A stretch of DNA of 64,000 bases, from contig JACPTQ010000044.1 in NCBI GenBank assembly GCA_016192705.1, positions 1 through 64,000 of the forward strand, written 5' to 3'. The notes under the pieces were generated by a model that saw nothing but the letters and a program-made list of their open reading frames with translations, had not been told where the DNA came from and did not search any database. The position numbers and the translations under genes are program-made. The DNA is from Deltaproteobacteria bacterium. Its GTDB lineage: Bacteria; Myxococcota; JACPTQ01. Positions within the stretch are counted from its first letter, which is position 1, and each line of letters starts with the position of its first letter. Of the stretch, positions 51,832 to 60,495 are shown piece after piece.

Positions 51832-52599
51832 ATGGGCGCCGCACCAAGGCGTCGTAAGGGCGGCGTTGCGGCGATCGTTCTCGCGGCGGGCTTGGGAACG
51901 CGCATGCGGTCGCGACGCGCGAAAGTGCTGCATCGCGTGGGCGCCAAGGCGATGGTCGTTCGCGTTGTCGCGGCGTGCCTTGAGGCGGGACTCGCGCCGG
52001 TCGTTGTTGTTGTGGGGCATCAACGCGAGAAGGTTGAAGCCATCGTGCGTCGGGCGTTTCCGCGCGCGCCCGTAAGATTCGCGTGGCAACGGGAGCAAAA
52101 GGGGACGGGGCACGCGGTGCGCGTCGGTCTAGGGCGCGTCGGACGCGGGGCGCGGCGCATCGTCGTGACCTCCGGCGACACGCCGCTTCAGCGCGCGGCA
52201 ACTCTCGGCGCGCTTGCGAAGTCGCCGGCAACGCTCGCGTTCGTAACGGCGCGGCTTCGTGATGCGACGGGGTACGGACGCGTTTTACGGGATCGGTCGC
52301 GAAAGGGCGTACCCCCGGTGCGAATCGTCGAGCAGAAAGATGCGACGGCGCGTGAGAGGCGGATTCGGGAGGCGAACATGGGCCTCTACGGTATCGACGC
52401 GACGTGGCTGCGCGCCGCGATCCGGGGACTTCGCGCGGAGAATGCGCAGGGCGAATTCTATTTGACGGATCTCGTGGAGATGGCGGTGCGGGAAGGAAAG
52501 CGCGTCGTTGCGCATTGTGTTCGCGACGCGCGCGAAGTTCTCGGTGTTAATACCCGCGAGGATCTTGCGGCGCTCGACCGGCTTGCCTCAGACTGGTGA
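51832..52599 (+). CDS. GlmU N-terminal-like nucleotidyltransferase, single domain
   Basis: 255 residues from ATG 51832, eight bases after the previous stop. Nucleotide-binding loop LAAGLGTRMRSRRAKVLH (GlmU has Pro-Lys-Val-Leu-His; here Ala replaces Pro), EQKGTGHAV, metal Asp in TSGDTPL, GEFYLTDLVEMA and EVLGVNTREDLAAL all match the uridylyltransferase half of GlmU. The C-terminal beta-helix acetyltransferase is absent, so it cannot make GlcNAc-1-phosphate. It may make UDP-GlcNAc from GlcNAc-1-phosphate or activate another sugar. The following lipoprotein gene overlaps its stop. Confidence 0.85.
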   Translation: MGAAPRRRKGGVAAIVLAAGLGTRMRSRRAKVLHRVGAKAMVVRVVAACLEAGLAPVVVVVGHQREKVEAIVRRAFPRAPVRFAWQREQKGTGHAVRVGLGRVGRGARRIVVTSGDTPLQRAATLGALAKSPATLAFVTARLRDATGYGRVLRDRSRKGVPPVRIVEQKDATARERRIREANMGLYGIDATWLRAAIRGLRAENAQGEFYLTDLVEMAVREGKRVVAHCVRDAREVLGVNTREDLAALDRLASDW

Positions 52600-54164
52600 T
52601 CGTGGGCTTGCGCGTTATCGCGATTGTTTCAGCGTCCGTCTTGACGCTGGTCGCGTGCGCGCGAACAAACCCGCTTTTCGGGCAGAGCTTCAAGGACGCA
52701 GGAGGAGATGAGCCGGGCACCGATGCTGGACCAGACGCGGGTGGCGATGCGGGACCAGATGGTGGCTCGGATGCAGGCTTCGATGCGGGATCGAAAACGG
52801 CGAACGGCGGAAGTTGCGCTACCCCGAACGATTGCGCGTCGGGGTTTTGTTGGCGATCGACGGTTTGTTGCGCGACGGCGTGCAACGCGCCTTGCGAACG
52901 TTGCAACACGACCGATGCCGGAACGTGCGTGCACGAGACCTCGAACCAGAATGCGGGTGGCCTAAATCTTTCGAACGCCGCCGACTCCGGTTACTCCGCC
53001 TACGTTCCCGCGATCACCGCGGGGCCTTCGCACTACGTCGTGTCGTGGATCCAGGATAATGCCTTCAACTCCAACGTCATCGCCCAGTCTGTCAGGTTCT
53101 CAAACAGTTCGCCCGACGTTGCTTGTCTCCCCATTCCGGTTAGCGACGCGGGCGCGATCGGTTCAATGCTGTTCTCTTCAGTCGCGGCGCGGAATCCCGT
53201 TGACGGACGCGTTGGCGTTGCGTGGGGCGTGAGGAGCGCATCGTGGTTCGGGCGTTATTTCCGTTACGTTGACGTCGACGCAGGCGGGAATCGCGGCTGT
53301 CTCACCGCGCTCGACGTGCCCATGGAGCATGCAACTGCCGTTGGGTATGACGCGGGCGAATTGGCGCGCCCCGAAAAACTCGTCTACGTCCCTACGGGGG
53401 ATCGCTTTTACAATTTCTTTAGCCTCGATAATGTAACGTCCAGCGCTTGTCAGGATAATCGTTTGTGCGAAACGAGCTTTCTCGGCTCCGCGCCGAGCGC
53501 AGCGACAACGGCTCCCGTTCGCACGTACGCTCAGGGCAGCTACCTGTACTACGCGACAGATTCCGACCGCCGAAACTATGCGGACCACGACGGGACGATC
53601 GTCGGGCTTTTTTATGTCGACTCGGCCGGCAACTCCGTCTTCAACCGGATCGACCCCGCGGGTGGCGCGCCCGCGTCGATCCAAGAAGACGGACCCAGCG
53701 TGATTGTCGACGGCGGCTACCCAATGGGAATTGCCTGGAACGCGGCGCTCAACCGTTTCGCATTTCTGTACGGGAAGAATGACGCTCTCGTCGTCGCGGA
53801 TAATTCGGATACGGCGGTGGCTGTGACATCGGTTGACGCGGGTGCGCTGGCGATCGGCGCGGCAGCGTTTGTTGCGACGCGATGGGGAACGCAGCAGGCC
53901 GGATGGGGTGTCGTGTGGGTGCAACTTACTTTGGGCGGAAAGCGGGAGATTGTTTTTCGCGGAGTCGGCGCGAGCGGAAGTCCGACGGGGCTTGCGCTTG
54001 GGGTTGCCGCGACGACCGTCTTGTCGATCCCTTCGAGTACCGGAGTCTTTTGGCTCGACATCGCCGCGCCGCCCGACGGTGGACCCTTTGGCGTCGTTTG
54101 GGCTGACAACCGCCACCCAAACACGAACAGCGACATCTTTTTTTCTGCCTTCGCTTGTTATTAG
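52596..54164 (+). CDS. Large lipoprotein with Asp/Ala/Gly linker and cysteine cluster
   Basis: 522 residues from GTG 52596 (GTGA overlap). Signal peptide with lipobox LVAC near residue 21; an Asp/Ala/Gly linker (DAGGDAGPDGGSDAGFDAG); a compact Cys cluster (SCATPNDCASGFCWRSTVCC, ACNAPCERCN); then about 400 residues with weak repeats of beta-propeller flavour (VSWIQDNAFNS, VAWGVRSASWFGRY, GIAWNAALNRFAFLYGK, FGVVWADNRHPN). Layout fits Myxococcota surface lipoproteins with a WD-like or sialidase-like beta-propeller. No catalytic motif. Confidence 0.8.
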   Translation: MIVGLRVIAIVSASVLTLVACARTNPLFGQSFKDAGGDEPGTDAGPDAGGDAGPDGGSDAGFDAGSKTANGGSCATPNDCASGFCWRSTVCCATACNAPCERCNTTDAGTCVHETSNQNAGGLNLSNAADSGYSAYVPAITAGPSHYVVSWIQDNAFNSNVIAQSVRFSNSSPDVACLPIPVSDAGAIGSMLFSSVAARNPVDGRVGVAWGVRSASWFGRYFRYVDVDAGGNRGCLTALDVPMEHATAVGYDAGELARPEKLVYVPTGDRFYNFFSLDNVTSSACQDNRLCETSFLGSAPSAATTAPVRTYAQGSYLYYATDSDRRNYADHDGTIVGLFYVDSAGNSVFNRIDPAGGAPASIQEDGPSVIVDGGYPMGIAWNAALNRFAFLYGKNDALVVADNSDTAVAVTSVDAGALAIGAAAFVATRWGTQQAGWGVVWVQLTLGGKREIVFRGVGASGSPTGLALGVAATTVLSIPSSTGVFWLDIAAPPDGGPFGVVWADNRHPNTNSDIFFSAFACY

Positions 54165-54844
54165 CGCTGGGCTGGTAGAAAAAAATGCTCGAGCTCGACG
54201 AGCCCCTCGTCCATCGACGCGGTCACGAGCATCGACATTGCGAGCAGGTGCATGAGCGCGTTCAGATTCGCGTCTTCCTTGGCGGCCGCCTTGATGCGTG
54301 CGAAGAATGCGTTATTCAACTCTTCGAGATCGGCGTAGAGCTTTCGCAATTTCTCGAGTCTGTAATCGGGCTCTTCGCCGCGTCGCGCCGCGAAAAACTG
54401 TTTGAGCAAGTGATTCGCCGTCGTGCGGTAAATCGTCTCGGTGTGGTTAGAAAACGGCAAATGAAAAATCGCCATCGCGCGCAGCTCCGAGAGAATGGGA
54501 CACGCCGACGACGCCATGATGAGCCCGAGGACTGCCATGAGCGCGGTCTGCACGTCGCACCGCTTCGAGATTTCGCGTTCGGGAGTTTTGACGCGCACGT
54601 CGATCACCTCGCACGAAACGATGTCGCTAAAGAGCTTTAGAACTTCGCGGGCGTCGTACGCCGGTGGGCAGACCGGTGTTTCGCGCGACGACAGCGGGCA
54701 GTGCGGGCATTTGTTTGTTTCAAGCAGCGTCCACGGCGGCGCATCGGCAGCACCCATCGGTGCCGACGCGTTTGCGACGCGCTCTGGATCGACAACGATC
54801 GTCCGAGCATGACCGTCTTTCAGAAGAAAGGTATACTCAATCAT
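54161..54844 (-). CDS. Protein of unknown function with N-terminal Cys motif
   Basis: 227 residues from ATG 54844. N-terminal ~45 residues form a small beta domain (YTFLLKDGHARTIVVDPERV), then a Cys motif KCPHCPLSSRETPVCP and a helical C-terminal region (about 110 residues). Intracellular, no signal peptide. Family not recognised. It is divergent from the DUF218 gene, whose start codon shares bases with this one, so promoters must lie inside the genes. Its 3' end overlaps the lipoprotein gene by four bases. Confidence 0.7.
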   Translation of the reverse strand: MIEYTFLLKDGHARTIVVDPERVANASAPMGAADAPPWTLLETNKCPHCPLSSRETPVCPPAYDAREVLKLFSDIVSCEVIDVRVKTPEREISKRCDVQTALMAVLGLIMASSACPILSELRAMAIFHLPFSNHTETIYRTTANHLLKQFFAARRGEEPDYRLEKLRKLYADLEELNNAFFARIKAAAKEDANLNALMHLLAMSMLVTASMDEGLVELEHFFLPAQR

Positions 54845-55652
54845 GATGACACCATATGACCTGCACTCTACCATGTCTGTAAGCGTATTCGCGCTCGCGA
54901 CGGCGCTCGCCGCAATCCCGCGTCAATCCAAGGCGCAAAGCGAGTCGGTCGCGCAAGTGTCGCCTGCGCCCGCGGCCGTCGCCTCGTGCCCTGTCGAGAC
55001 AATGGATCGACTGTTCCCGGGCCCGCTCCCCATGAACCCGTATTTGCCGCCGAAGCGCGCAAGCGCGTGCCTCATCGCGGAGCACGACGTCATCATTGTG
55101 CTTGGGTGCCCGAACGATCGAAAGGGGAAACCGACCACCTGCCAAAAACGGCGCGTCGATCTCGCCGTGAAGCTCTCGAAGTCGGGTCTCGGGCGCCGCT
55201 TTATCGTAACCGGGGCATCGGTTCATTCGCCCGGAGTCGAAGCAGAGTCGCTGCGCAAACTCCTTAGGCAGCGTGGCGTCGCCGCAAGCGCCATCACGCT
55301 TGAACCCAAGGCGCGCCACACCGACGAGAACATTTATTACAGCACGCGGATCATGGAAGCGGCCGGCTGGGTGACGGCGCTCGTCGTGAGCGACAATTCG
55401 GGGCAGCTTTTTTACAACGCGCTTTGCGATTCGAACTGCTGCGTCAAAAAAGGGCGCTTGACGGTTGCTGGGTTTCCGACCGACGGCGCGGCAGGAAAAA
55501 AACTCGCCTGGGTCGGGAACTATGTTCGTTACCCCGCGGCAGCAAACGTGAGCAAGGCTGAGTGTGCCGCAATCCAGAAGCCGACGAAGTTCATGTGTGT
55601 AAAGCTCGCGGAACGTGCATCGTGCGCAGGGCGCCTCGCGCTGCCACGATAG
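54843..55652 (+). CDS. Exported DUF218 (SanA/YdcF-like) protein
   Basis: 269 residues from ATG 54843; an ATG at 54873 would give a neat signal peptide (MSVSVFALATALAAIPRQSK) and may be the true start. The DUF218 fold is visible: HDVIIVLGCPNDRKG, RRVDLAVKLSKSG, RFIVTGASVHSPGVEAESL, LEPKARHTDENIYYSTRIM and TALVVSDNSGQLFY. Members (SanA, ElyC, YdcF) are linked to envelope integrity and peptidoglycan or carrier-lipid metabolism, with chemistry unknown. Extra cysteines (CDSNCCVKKG, and further C-terminal ones) are not typical and may form disulfides. Confidence 0.82.
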   Translation: MMTPYDLHSTMSVSVFALATALAAIPRQSKAQSESVAQVSPAPAAVASCPVETMDRLFPGPLPMNPYLPPKRASACLIAEHDVIIVLGCPNDRKGKPTTCQKRRVDLAVKLSKSGLGRRFIVTGASVHSPGVEAESLRKLLRQRGVAASAITLEPKARHTDENIYYSTRIMEAAGWVTALVVSDNSGQLFYNALCDSNCCVKKGRLTVAGFPTDGAAGKKLAWVGNYVRYPAAANVSKAECAAIQKPTKFMCVKLAERASCAGRLALPR

Positions 55653-55747
55653 ACTCAGCATAAGGCCGGGCTTTTTAGAACGTCGGTTGACGTTCATCAC
55701 CAGGGCACGTAACATTGCGGGCCTTTTGTAGTTAGAACGGAGTGCGT

Positions 55748-58393
55748 GTGAACGATCTGTTGAAGCTTTTGAAACGAGTAGAAAAGCCAGCGCGCTATCT
55801 CGGCGGCGAAGTGAATGAAATCGTTAAGCCGGATGCGCGGGTGCGCGTCGCCGTCGCGTTTCCAGACGTTTACGAAATGGCGATGTCGAATTTCGCGCTG
55901 CACATCCTTTACAACATCTTGAACGCCGAGCCAGACGTCGCATGCGAGCGGATTTACGCGCCGTGGCCCGACTTCGAGCGCGCGCTTCGCGGGGCCGGGA
56001 TGCCGCTCATGTCGCTCGAAACGAAGCGGCCGATGCGTGACTTTGACGTCGTCGGGTTTACGCTTCAGTACGAACTGTCGTACGGCATGGTTGTGTCGAT
56101 GCTCGACGCGGGCGGCGTGCCGATTTGGTCGAAAGACCGCGGTGAGCGGGACCCGATCGTCGTGGCTGGTGGGCCGGGGGCGTTTAACCCGGAGCCGATC
56201 GCTGACTTCTTAGATGCGGTGGTGATTGGCGACGGCGAAGAAGTCGTCGTCGATGTCGTGCGCCGGGTTCGCGAAATGTCGGGGTGTTCGCGCGCGGAGA
56301 AACTCGCGGCGCTTGCGGAAATCGAGGGGGTTTACGTTCCGCGGTTTTTCGAAGTCGACTATCACGACGACGGCCGCGTGCGTGCGATTCGCCACGTCGG
56401 GCCGGGCCCGCGTGTCATCAAGAAACGCGTCGTCGCCGATTTGAACAAGGCGCCGTATCCCGAGCGGCCGATTGTGCCGAACATCGATGCGATCCACGAC
56501 CGCGTCCCGATTGAACTTCAGCGCGGGTGCACGCGCGCGTGTCGTTTCTGTCAAGCGGGGTACATCGCGCGACCGACGCGACAGCGATCGCCCGAAGAAG
56601 TTTTTCGACTCGCCGACATTGGGTTGCGCTCGACGGGGCACGAATCGATCGGCTTTCTGTCACTCTCGGCTGGCGATTACGGCTGCTTGAATCCGCTGCT
56701 CGAGGATTTTTTCAAGCGCTACGACGGCGAAAAAATTTCGGTTGGCCTTCCATCGTTGCGCACCGAGACGCTGACGCCGCGCCTTGCTGCTGAAATCAGG
56801 CGCATCCGAAAAAGTGGGTTCACGATTGCGCCCGAGGCGGGGAGCGCGCGGATGCGGCGGGTCATCAACAAGGGAAACGACGAACAAGACTTGCTGAATG
56901 CAGTGCGCGCGACGTTTGGGGCCGGCTGGGACCTCATTAAAATGTACTTCATGATCGGGCTGCCGACGGAGACCGACGTCGATGTCGAGGCGATCGCCGA
57001 GCTCGCAAAACACGCGCTCGATGTGGGGCGGTCGATCAATCGGCGCGCGCGGGTCACGGCGTCGGTGTCGACGTTTGTGCCGAAGCCGATGACGCCGTTT
57101 CAGTGGTCGCGACAGATTGGGCTCGAAGAGACGCGCGAAAAGCAAAGTTTACTGTGGCGGGCCTTTAAGGGGTCGCGCGTCGATTTCAAGCGGCACGATG
57201 CGCCGCAAACGCTCATCGAGGGCGTGTTGTCGCGTGGGGATCGCCGCGTCGGTCGCGCGATTGCGCTCATGCACGAGCGCGGTGGGCGCTTCGACGGATG
57301 GACCGAGCACTTCAGCCTCGACGCGTGGCGGCAAGCGATGGCGGATGTTGGGCTCGACATCGCGTGGTACTTGCGCGAGCGCGACGGCGACGAAGTGTTG
57401 CCGTGGGATCACATCGACTCGCTGATGCCAAAGTCGTTTTTTTGGGAAGATTATCAGGCTGGACTTGCGGAGGCGTTCGTCGACGATTGTGCGCTCGCTG
57501 AGAAGCCGCGCTGCTACGATTGTGGCGTCTGCGATCACAAAGTCGTCAAGAACCGGATTTACAAGGAGGGAACGTACAACGTCTCGCTCCCCGTGGTTTC
57601 CGCCGAGCCCGTGCCGCACGCTTATGCGGCCGCCGCAGTTGCTCCGTTGCAGACAGCTTCCTCCGTGAATGCTCCGTGCTTCAGTGCCACCGTGGTTTCT
57701 TCGGGTTCGCCTTCTCCCCGCCGCATGGTCGCGCGGATTCGCTACGGCAAGATGGGGCGTGGGGCGCTCTTTGGGCATCTCGACACGATGACTGCGCTCC
57801 TTCGCGCAATGAAGCGCGCCGGAATCCCGTGCGCGATGTCGGACGGTTTTCATCCCAAGCCGAAGGCGAGTTTTTCGCCGGCGCTTGGGCTCGGCGTTGA
57901 GTCGCGTGCCGAAATCGTCGAAGTCGAGCTTGAGCGACCGATGCGCGCCGCGGAAATCTACGAGCGCCTGGCGCGCGAATCGCTCGATGGGTTTCCGATT
58001 TACGACGTGCAGGTCGTGCCGGCGCCAACACCGCCGCTCGAAAAAATCATTGAGTCGGTCGATTACCTATTTACGTTTCCGGCGCCGAATGGCATCGCCG
58101 CGCAGGTCGCCGAGTTTCATGCGGCACAAGCGTTTGAGTTTGTGCGACGCAAGGACGACCGCGAAAAACGGTTTGATTTGAAACGCGCCATTTCGTTGAT
58201 GGAGGCGGTTTCGGACGTTGAGGCGCGCGTCGCAATCGTCAATCGGCTCGATGGCATGCCGAAGCCGAGCGAAATCTTGAGCGCCGTTTTTGGTGTTGGC
58301 GACGAGGCGCAGCCGCACGTCGACATCATGAAAGAGCGCGTTACGTTTATTCGAGAGAGTCCGCGGGAGCAGCGTCGGGAGGCAAGAGTCTGA
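55748..58393 (+). CDS. B12-binding radical SAM protein with C-terminal DUF2344-like domain
   Basis: 881 residues from GTG 55748, with GGAG five bases upstream; GTG 55742 overlaps that site. N-terminal B12-binding-like region (VAFPDVYEMAMSNFALHILY), radical SAM core with Cys triad in RGCTRACRFCQAGY, FTIAPEAGSARMRRVINKGN, then a Cys tail (CYDCGVCDHKVVKN), and from about residue 660 a second domain (RIRYGKMGRGALFGHLDTMT, MSDGFHPKPKASFSPALGLG). The two-part layout matches the TIGR03960 + TIGR03936 fusion common in deltaproteobacteria and clostridia, often near ribosomal genes; the reaction is unknown. A gap between the two domains (residues ~625-655) is low-complexity Ala/Ser/Val. Confidence 0.9.
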   Translation: MNDLLKLLKRVEKPARYLGGEVNEIVKPDARVRVAVAFPDVYEMAMSNFALHILYNILNAEPDVACERIYAPWPDFERALRGAGMPLMSLETKRPMRDFDVVGFTLQYELSYGMVVSMLDAGGVPIWSKDRGERDPIVVAGGPGAFNPEPIADFLDAVVIGDGEEVVVDVVRRVREMSGCSRAEKLAALAEIEGVYVPRFFEVDYHDDGRVRAIRHVGPGPRVIKKRVVADLNKAPYPERPIVPNIDAIHDRVPIELQRGCTRACRFCQAGYIARPTRQRSPEEVFRLADIGLRSTGHESIGFLSLSAGDYGCLNPLLEDFFKRYDGEKISVGLPSLRTETLTPRLAAEIRRIRKSGFTIAPEAGSARMRRVINKGNDEQDLLNAVRATFGAGWDLIKMYFMIGLPTETDVDVEAIAELAKHALDVGRSINRRARVTASVSTFVPKPMTPFQWSRQIGLEETREKQSLLWRAFKGSRVDFKRHDAPQTLIEGVLSRGDRRVGRAIALMHERGGRFDGWTEHFSLDAWRQAMADVGLDIAWYLRERDGDEVLPWDHIDSLMPKSFFWEDYQAGLAEAFVDDCALAEKPRCYDCGVCDHKVVKNRIYKEGTYNVSLPVVSAEPVPHAYAAAAVAPLQTASSVNAPCFSATVVSSGSPSPRRMVARIRYGKMGRGALFGHLDTMTALLRAMKRAGIPCAMSDGFHPKPKASFSPALGLGVESRAEIVEVELERPMRAAEIYERLARESLDGFPIYDVQVVPAPTPPLEKIIESVDYLFTFPAPNGIAAQVAEFHAAQAFEFVRRKDDREKRFDLKRAISLMEAVSDVEARVAIVNRLDGMPKPSEILSAVFGVGDEAQPHVDIMKERVTFIRESPREQRREARV

Positions 58394-59133
58394 GCGGTCT
58401 TGGAGGGCGCGTTGCGCTCGTGACCGGCGCCGGGAAGCGGCTGGGGCGCGCCATCGCGCTCGGTTTAGCTGAGGCCGGTTGTGATGTCGCCGTACATTCT
58501 TTTCGGTCAAAGGAAGATGCCGAGGAAACGGCGACGAGAGTTCGCGCGTTGGGCCGCCGCGCCGTCGTCGTCGCTGCCGATCAGACGAGTGGCGACGAGG
58601 TTCAGCGCGCGGTCGATCATGCTGTACGAGGTCTCGGTCGGGTCGACCATCTTGTGGTGAGCGCCGCGGCGTTTGAGCGCGCTCCATTTTCCGAAATGAC
58701 CCGGGACAAGTGGGACCGCATGATCGCCGCGAATCTGACCGGGCCATTCGAATGGGTTCGCGCGGCGCTTCCACACCTCCAACAATCGGATGCGGCGTCC
58801 ATCATCGTTATGCTCGACGTCGCTGCGTTCCATGCCTGGCGCGGATTTGCGCATTATTGCGCGGCGAAGGCGGGGCTTGAAATGCTGGTGCGTGTTCTCG
58901 CGCTTGAGCTCGCTCCGACGATTCGCGTGAACGGTATCGCGCCTGGAACCGTTCTTCCTCCCGAAGATCTGGCGCAGACTGAGGCCGAGTCGATTCGGCG
59001 ACAGATTCCGCTCGAGCGCTTCGGTTCGCCCGACGACGTCACGCGCGCCGCGCTCTACCTTGCAAACGCACCCTTCGTGACCGGCACAACGCTCTTCGTC
59101 GATGGCGGGCGATCGGCCGTTGCGCGGTTGTGA
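58390..59133 (+). CDS. Short-chain reductase of PTR1/FolM (pteridine reductase) type
   Basis: 247 residues counted from CTG 58390, which overlaps the previous stop (CTGA) and has GGGAGG seven bases upstream. The only usual start nearby, GTG 58420, would remove the first beta strand of the Rossmann fold (GRVALVTGAGKRLGRA). The catalytic set is Asp (IIVMLD), then Tyr 13 residues later and Lys four after that (HYCAAKAG). PTR1 and FolM have this Asp in place of the usual Ser, with the same spacing. It may reduce dihydropteridines or dihydrofolate with NADPH. Translationally coupled to the radical SAM gene, a link that may mean a shared cofactor. Confidence 0.82.
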   Translation: MSGLGGRVALVTGAGKRLGRAIALGLAEAGCDVAVHSFRSKEDAEETATRVRALGRRAVVVAADQTSGDEVQRAVDHAVRGLGRVDHLVVSAAAFERAPFSEMTRDKWDRMIAANLTGPFEWVRAALPHLQQSDAASIIVMLDVAAFHAWRGFAHYCAAKAGLEMLVRVLALELAPTIRVNGIAPGTVLPPEDLAQTEAESIRRQIPLERFGSPDDVTRAALYLANAPFVTGTTLFVDGGRSAVARL

Positions 59134-59154
59134 TTGAGCCGGTCGACGTATGCG

Positions 59155-59167
59155 TGTACAATGTACA
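59155..59167. promoter_or_regulatory. TGTACA operator of the toxin-antitoxin pair
   Basis: TGTACAATGTACA is a near-perfect palindrome of two TGTACA hexamers, one base apart, two bases before the antitoxin ATG. TGTACA is the core of YefM-YoeB operators, and Phd-family antitoxins bind related palindromes. The bases also fit a -10 element, so antitoxin binding would block transcription. Confidence 0.7.
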
Positions 59168-59168
59168 A

Positions 59169-59420
59169 ATGAAACGAGCGACGGCAGCGCAGGCACGACA
59201 GCATTTCTCATCCCTTCTCGATGCCGCGGAACGCGGCGAGACCGTGGCGATTGAACGCCGTGGTGTTCGGTTCGTGCTCAGGGCCGAGCATAGGCGCCGC
59301 ACGCGCAAGAAGGTCGCGCCGTATTTCAAGATCGTCGATCCTGCGATTGAGAGTGGTCAGTGGACGTGGGACTGGGAACCGGGGAACGTGACCTTTCGTG
59401 ACACGACGCGAAAACGTTGA
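59169..59420 (+). CDS. Phd/YefM-family antitoxin
   Basis: 83 residues from ATG 59169. N-terminal Phd/YefM fold (ATAAQARQHFSSLLDAAERG, then ETVAIERRGVRFVLRAEHR), which binds DNA, and a C-terminal segment (FKIVDPAIESGQWTWDWEPG) expected to wrap round the toxin. Autoregulates through the TGTACA palindrome just upstream. Its stop overlaps the TTG start of the PIN toxin (TTGA). Confidence 0.9.
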   Translation: MKRATAAQARQHFSSLLDAAERGETVAIERRGVRFVLRAEHRRRTRKKVAPYFKIVDPAIESGQWTWDWEPGNVTFRDTTRKR

Positions 59421-59788
59421 TTTTGATCGACACCAACGCTGTCCTTTTCCTTCAAGCGGGACAATCCCGCATGCGTGCATTCGCCGCTCTTCCGGGGCCG
59501 CACGCCATCTCACCGGCGACGGTACTCGAGCTTACCCTTCTCATGGAGGCGGGGCGTCTGAACGCCTATTCACCACGGAGCCTAGACGCCTTCATCGACG
59601 ATCCGCGCTGGGTTGTCGACGACCCGCCGGCGCTCGCCTGGTTCAACGCCGCGCGCGACGTCACCTGGACGCGCGATCCATTCGACCGCCTCATCGTTGG
59701 CCATGCGCGCTATCGCAGCTGGCGCCTTGCGACGAGCGATTCTCGGATCATCGAGAAGCTCGGCCCCCGTCACGCCATCGAGGTGTAA
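59417..59788 (+). CDS. PIN-domain toxin (VapC-like ribonuclease)
   Basis: 123 residues from TTG 59417. PIN fold acids: Asp5 (ILIDTNAVL), Glu in VLELTLLMEAG, Asp in TRDPFDRLIVGHA and Asp in LATSDSRIIEKL, the set that binds Mg2+ for RNA cleavage. VapC-type PIN toxins cut tRNA or rRNA. Pairing with a Phd/YefM antitoxin rather than VapB is a known recombination of partners. Confidence 0.9.
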   Translation: MILIDTNAVLFLQAGQSRMRAFAALPGPHAISPATVLELTLLMEAGRLNAYSPRSLDAFIDDPRWVVDDPPALAWFNAARDVTWTRDPFDRLIVGHARYRSWRLATSDSRIIEKLGPRHAIEV

Positions 59789-59798
59789 CGGTCGTCGC

Positions 59799-60425
59799 TT
59801 AAATCCGCGTCGGGACGGGCGGCTTCGGCATCGGCTTCGTGTTGTCCTTCGGCACCTTCGGGTCGCGCCGCAGAATCCAGCCGCTAGCGCCCCGAGCGAC
59901 CTCTTCGTGCCCCCAAATAAACTGAATCATCGCCATGTCGCCGCCCGCCACCGCCGTGACGCGCTTAACCTCGGTCACGATTTCGCGCTTGTCGCGCACG
60001 ATGGTTGAAAAGCACGCATAGTAAGTCGGGACGGCCATCCAAATGAACAATGTTGCGACGACGAGCGGCTGCTGCCACCAGCAGAGCCCCTTGCGCCAAT
60101 CATCGACGAAGTCGGGAAAGAAGCGGAAGCTTGGTGTCACTGCGAACTTGCCGACGATGACGTGCTGGAACCCAGGCTCGACGGAGATTACGCGACCGTC
60201 CCACTTGATCCCGTCTGGAACGGTATCGACCAGCACCGAGATCTTTTCGAGCCCGTCGATCTTTTTGCCGCGCGATTCATCAAACGCCTTTCGGATGGCG
60301 GCGTCACGCTCCAAATTCATCTCGCCGAGCGACTGAAAAGAAGCCCGAAGATGAACAGCGCCGCAGCCAACCGACCCGCTCGCAGCAACGGCCAGAACAA
60401 TCAAGAAGAGTTTCGCCGATTTCAT
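59799..60425 (-). CDS. Lipoprotein of unknown function
   Basis: 208 residues. Signal peptide with lipobox SVGC near residue 21. A middle domain (ISVLVDTVPDGIKWDGRVIS) is followed by one strongly hydrophobic segment (PLVVATLFIWMAVPTYYACF) and a Pro/Lys C-terminus. A lipoprotein with an internal transmembrane segment is uncommon. No family recognised. Confidence 0.7.
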   Translation of the reverse strand: MKSAKLFLIVLAVAASGSVGCGAVHLRASFQSLGEMNLERDAAIRKAFDESRGKKIDGLEKISVLVDTVPDGIKWDGRVISVEPGFQHVIVGKFAVTPSFRFFPDFVDDWRKGLCWWQQPLVVATLFIWMAVPTYYACFSTIVRDKREIVTEVKRVTAVAGGDMAMIQFIWGHEEVARGASGWILRRDPKVPKDNTKPMPKPPVPTRI

Positions 60426-60495
60426 TTGTCATCCTCCCAAACAGAATGAAGGCGCGATGCTCATCAATTTGACGCGTTTTGTCAACGCTGGCGCG

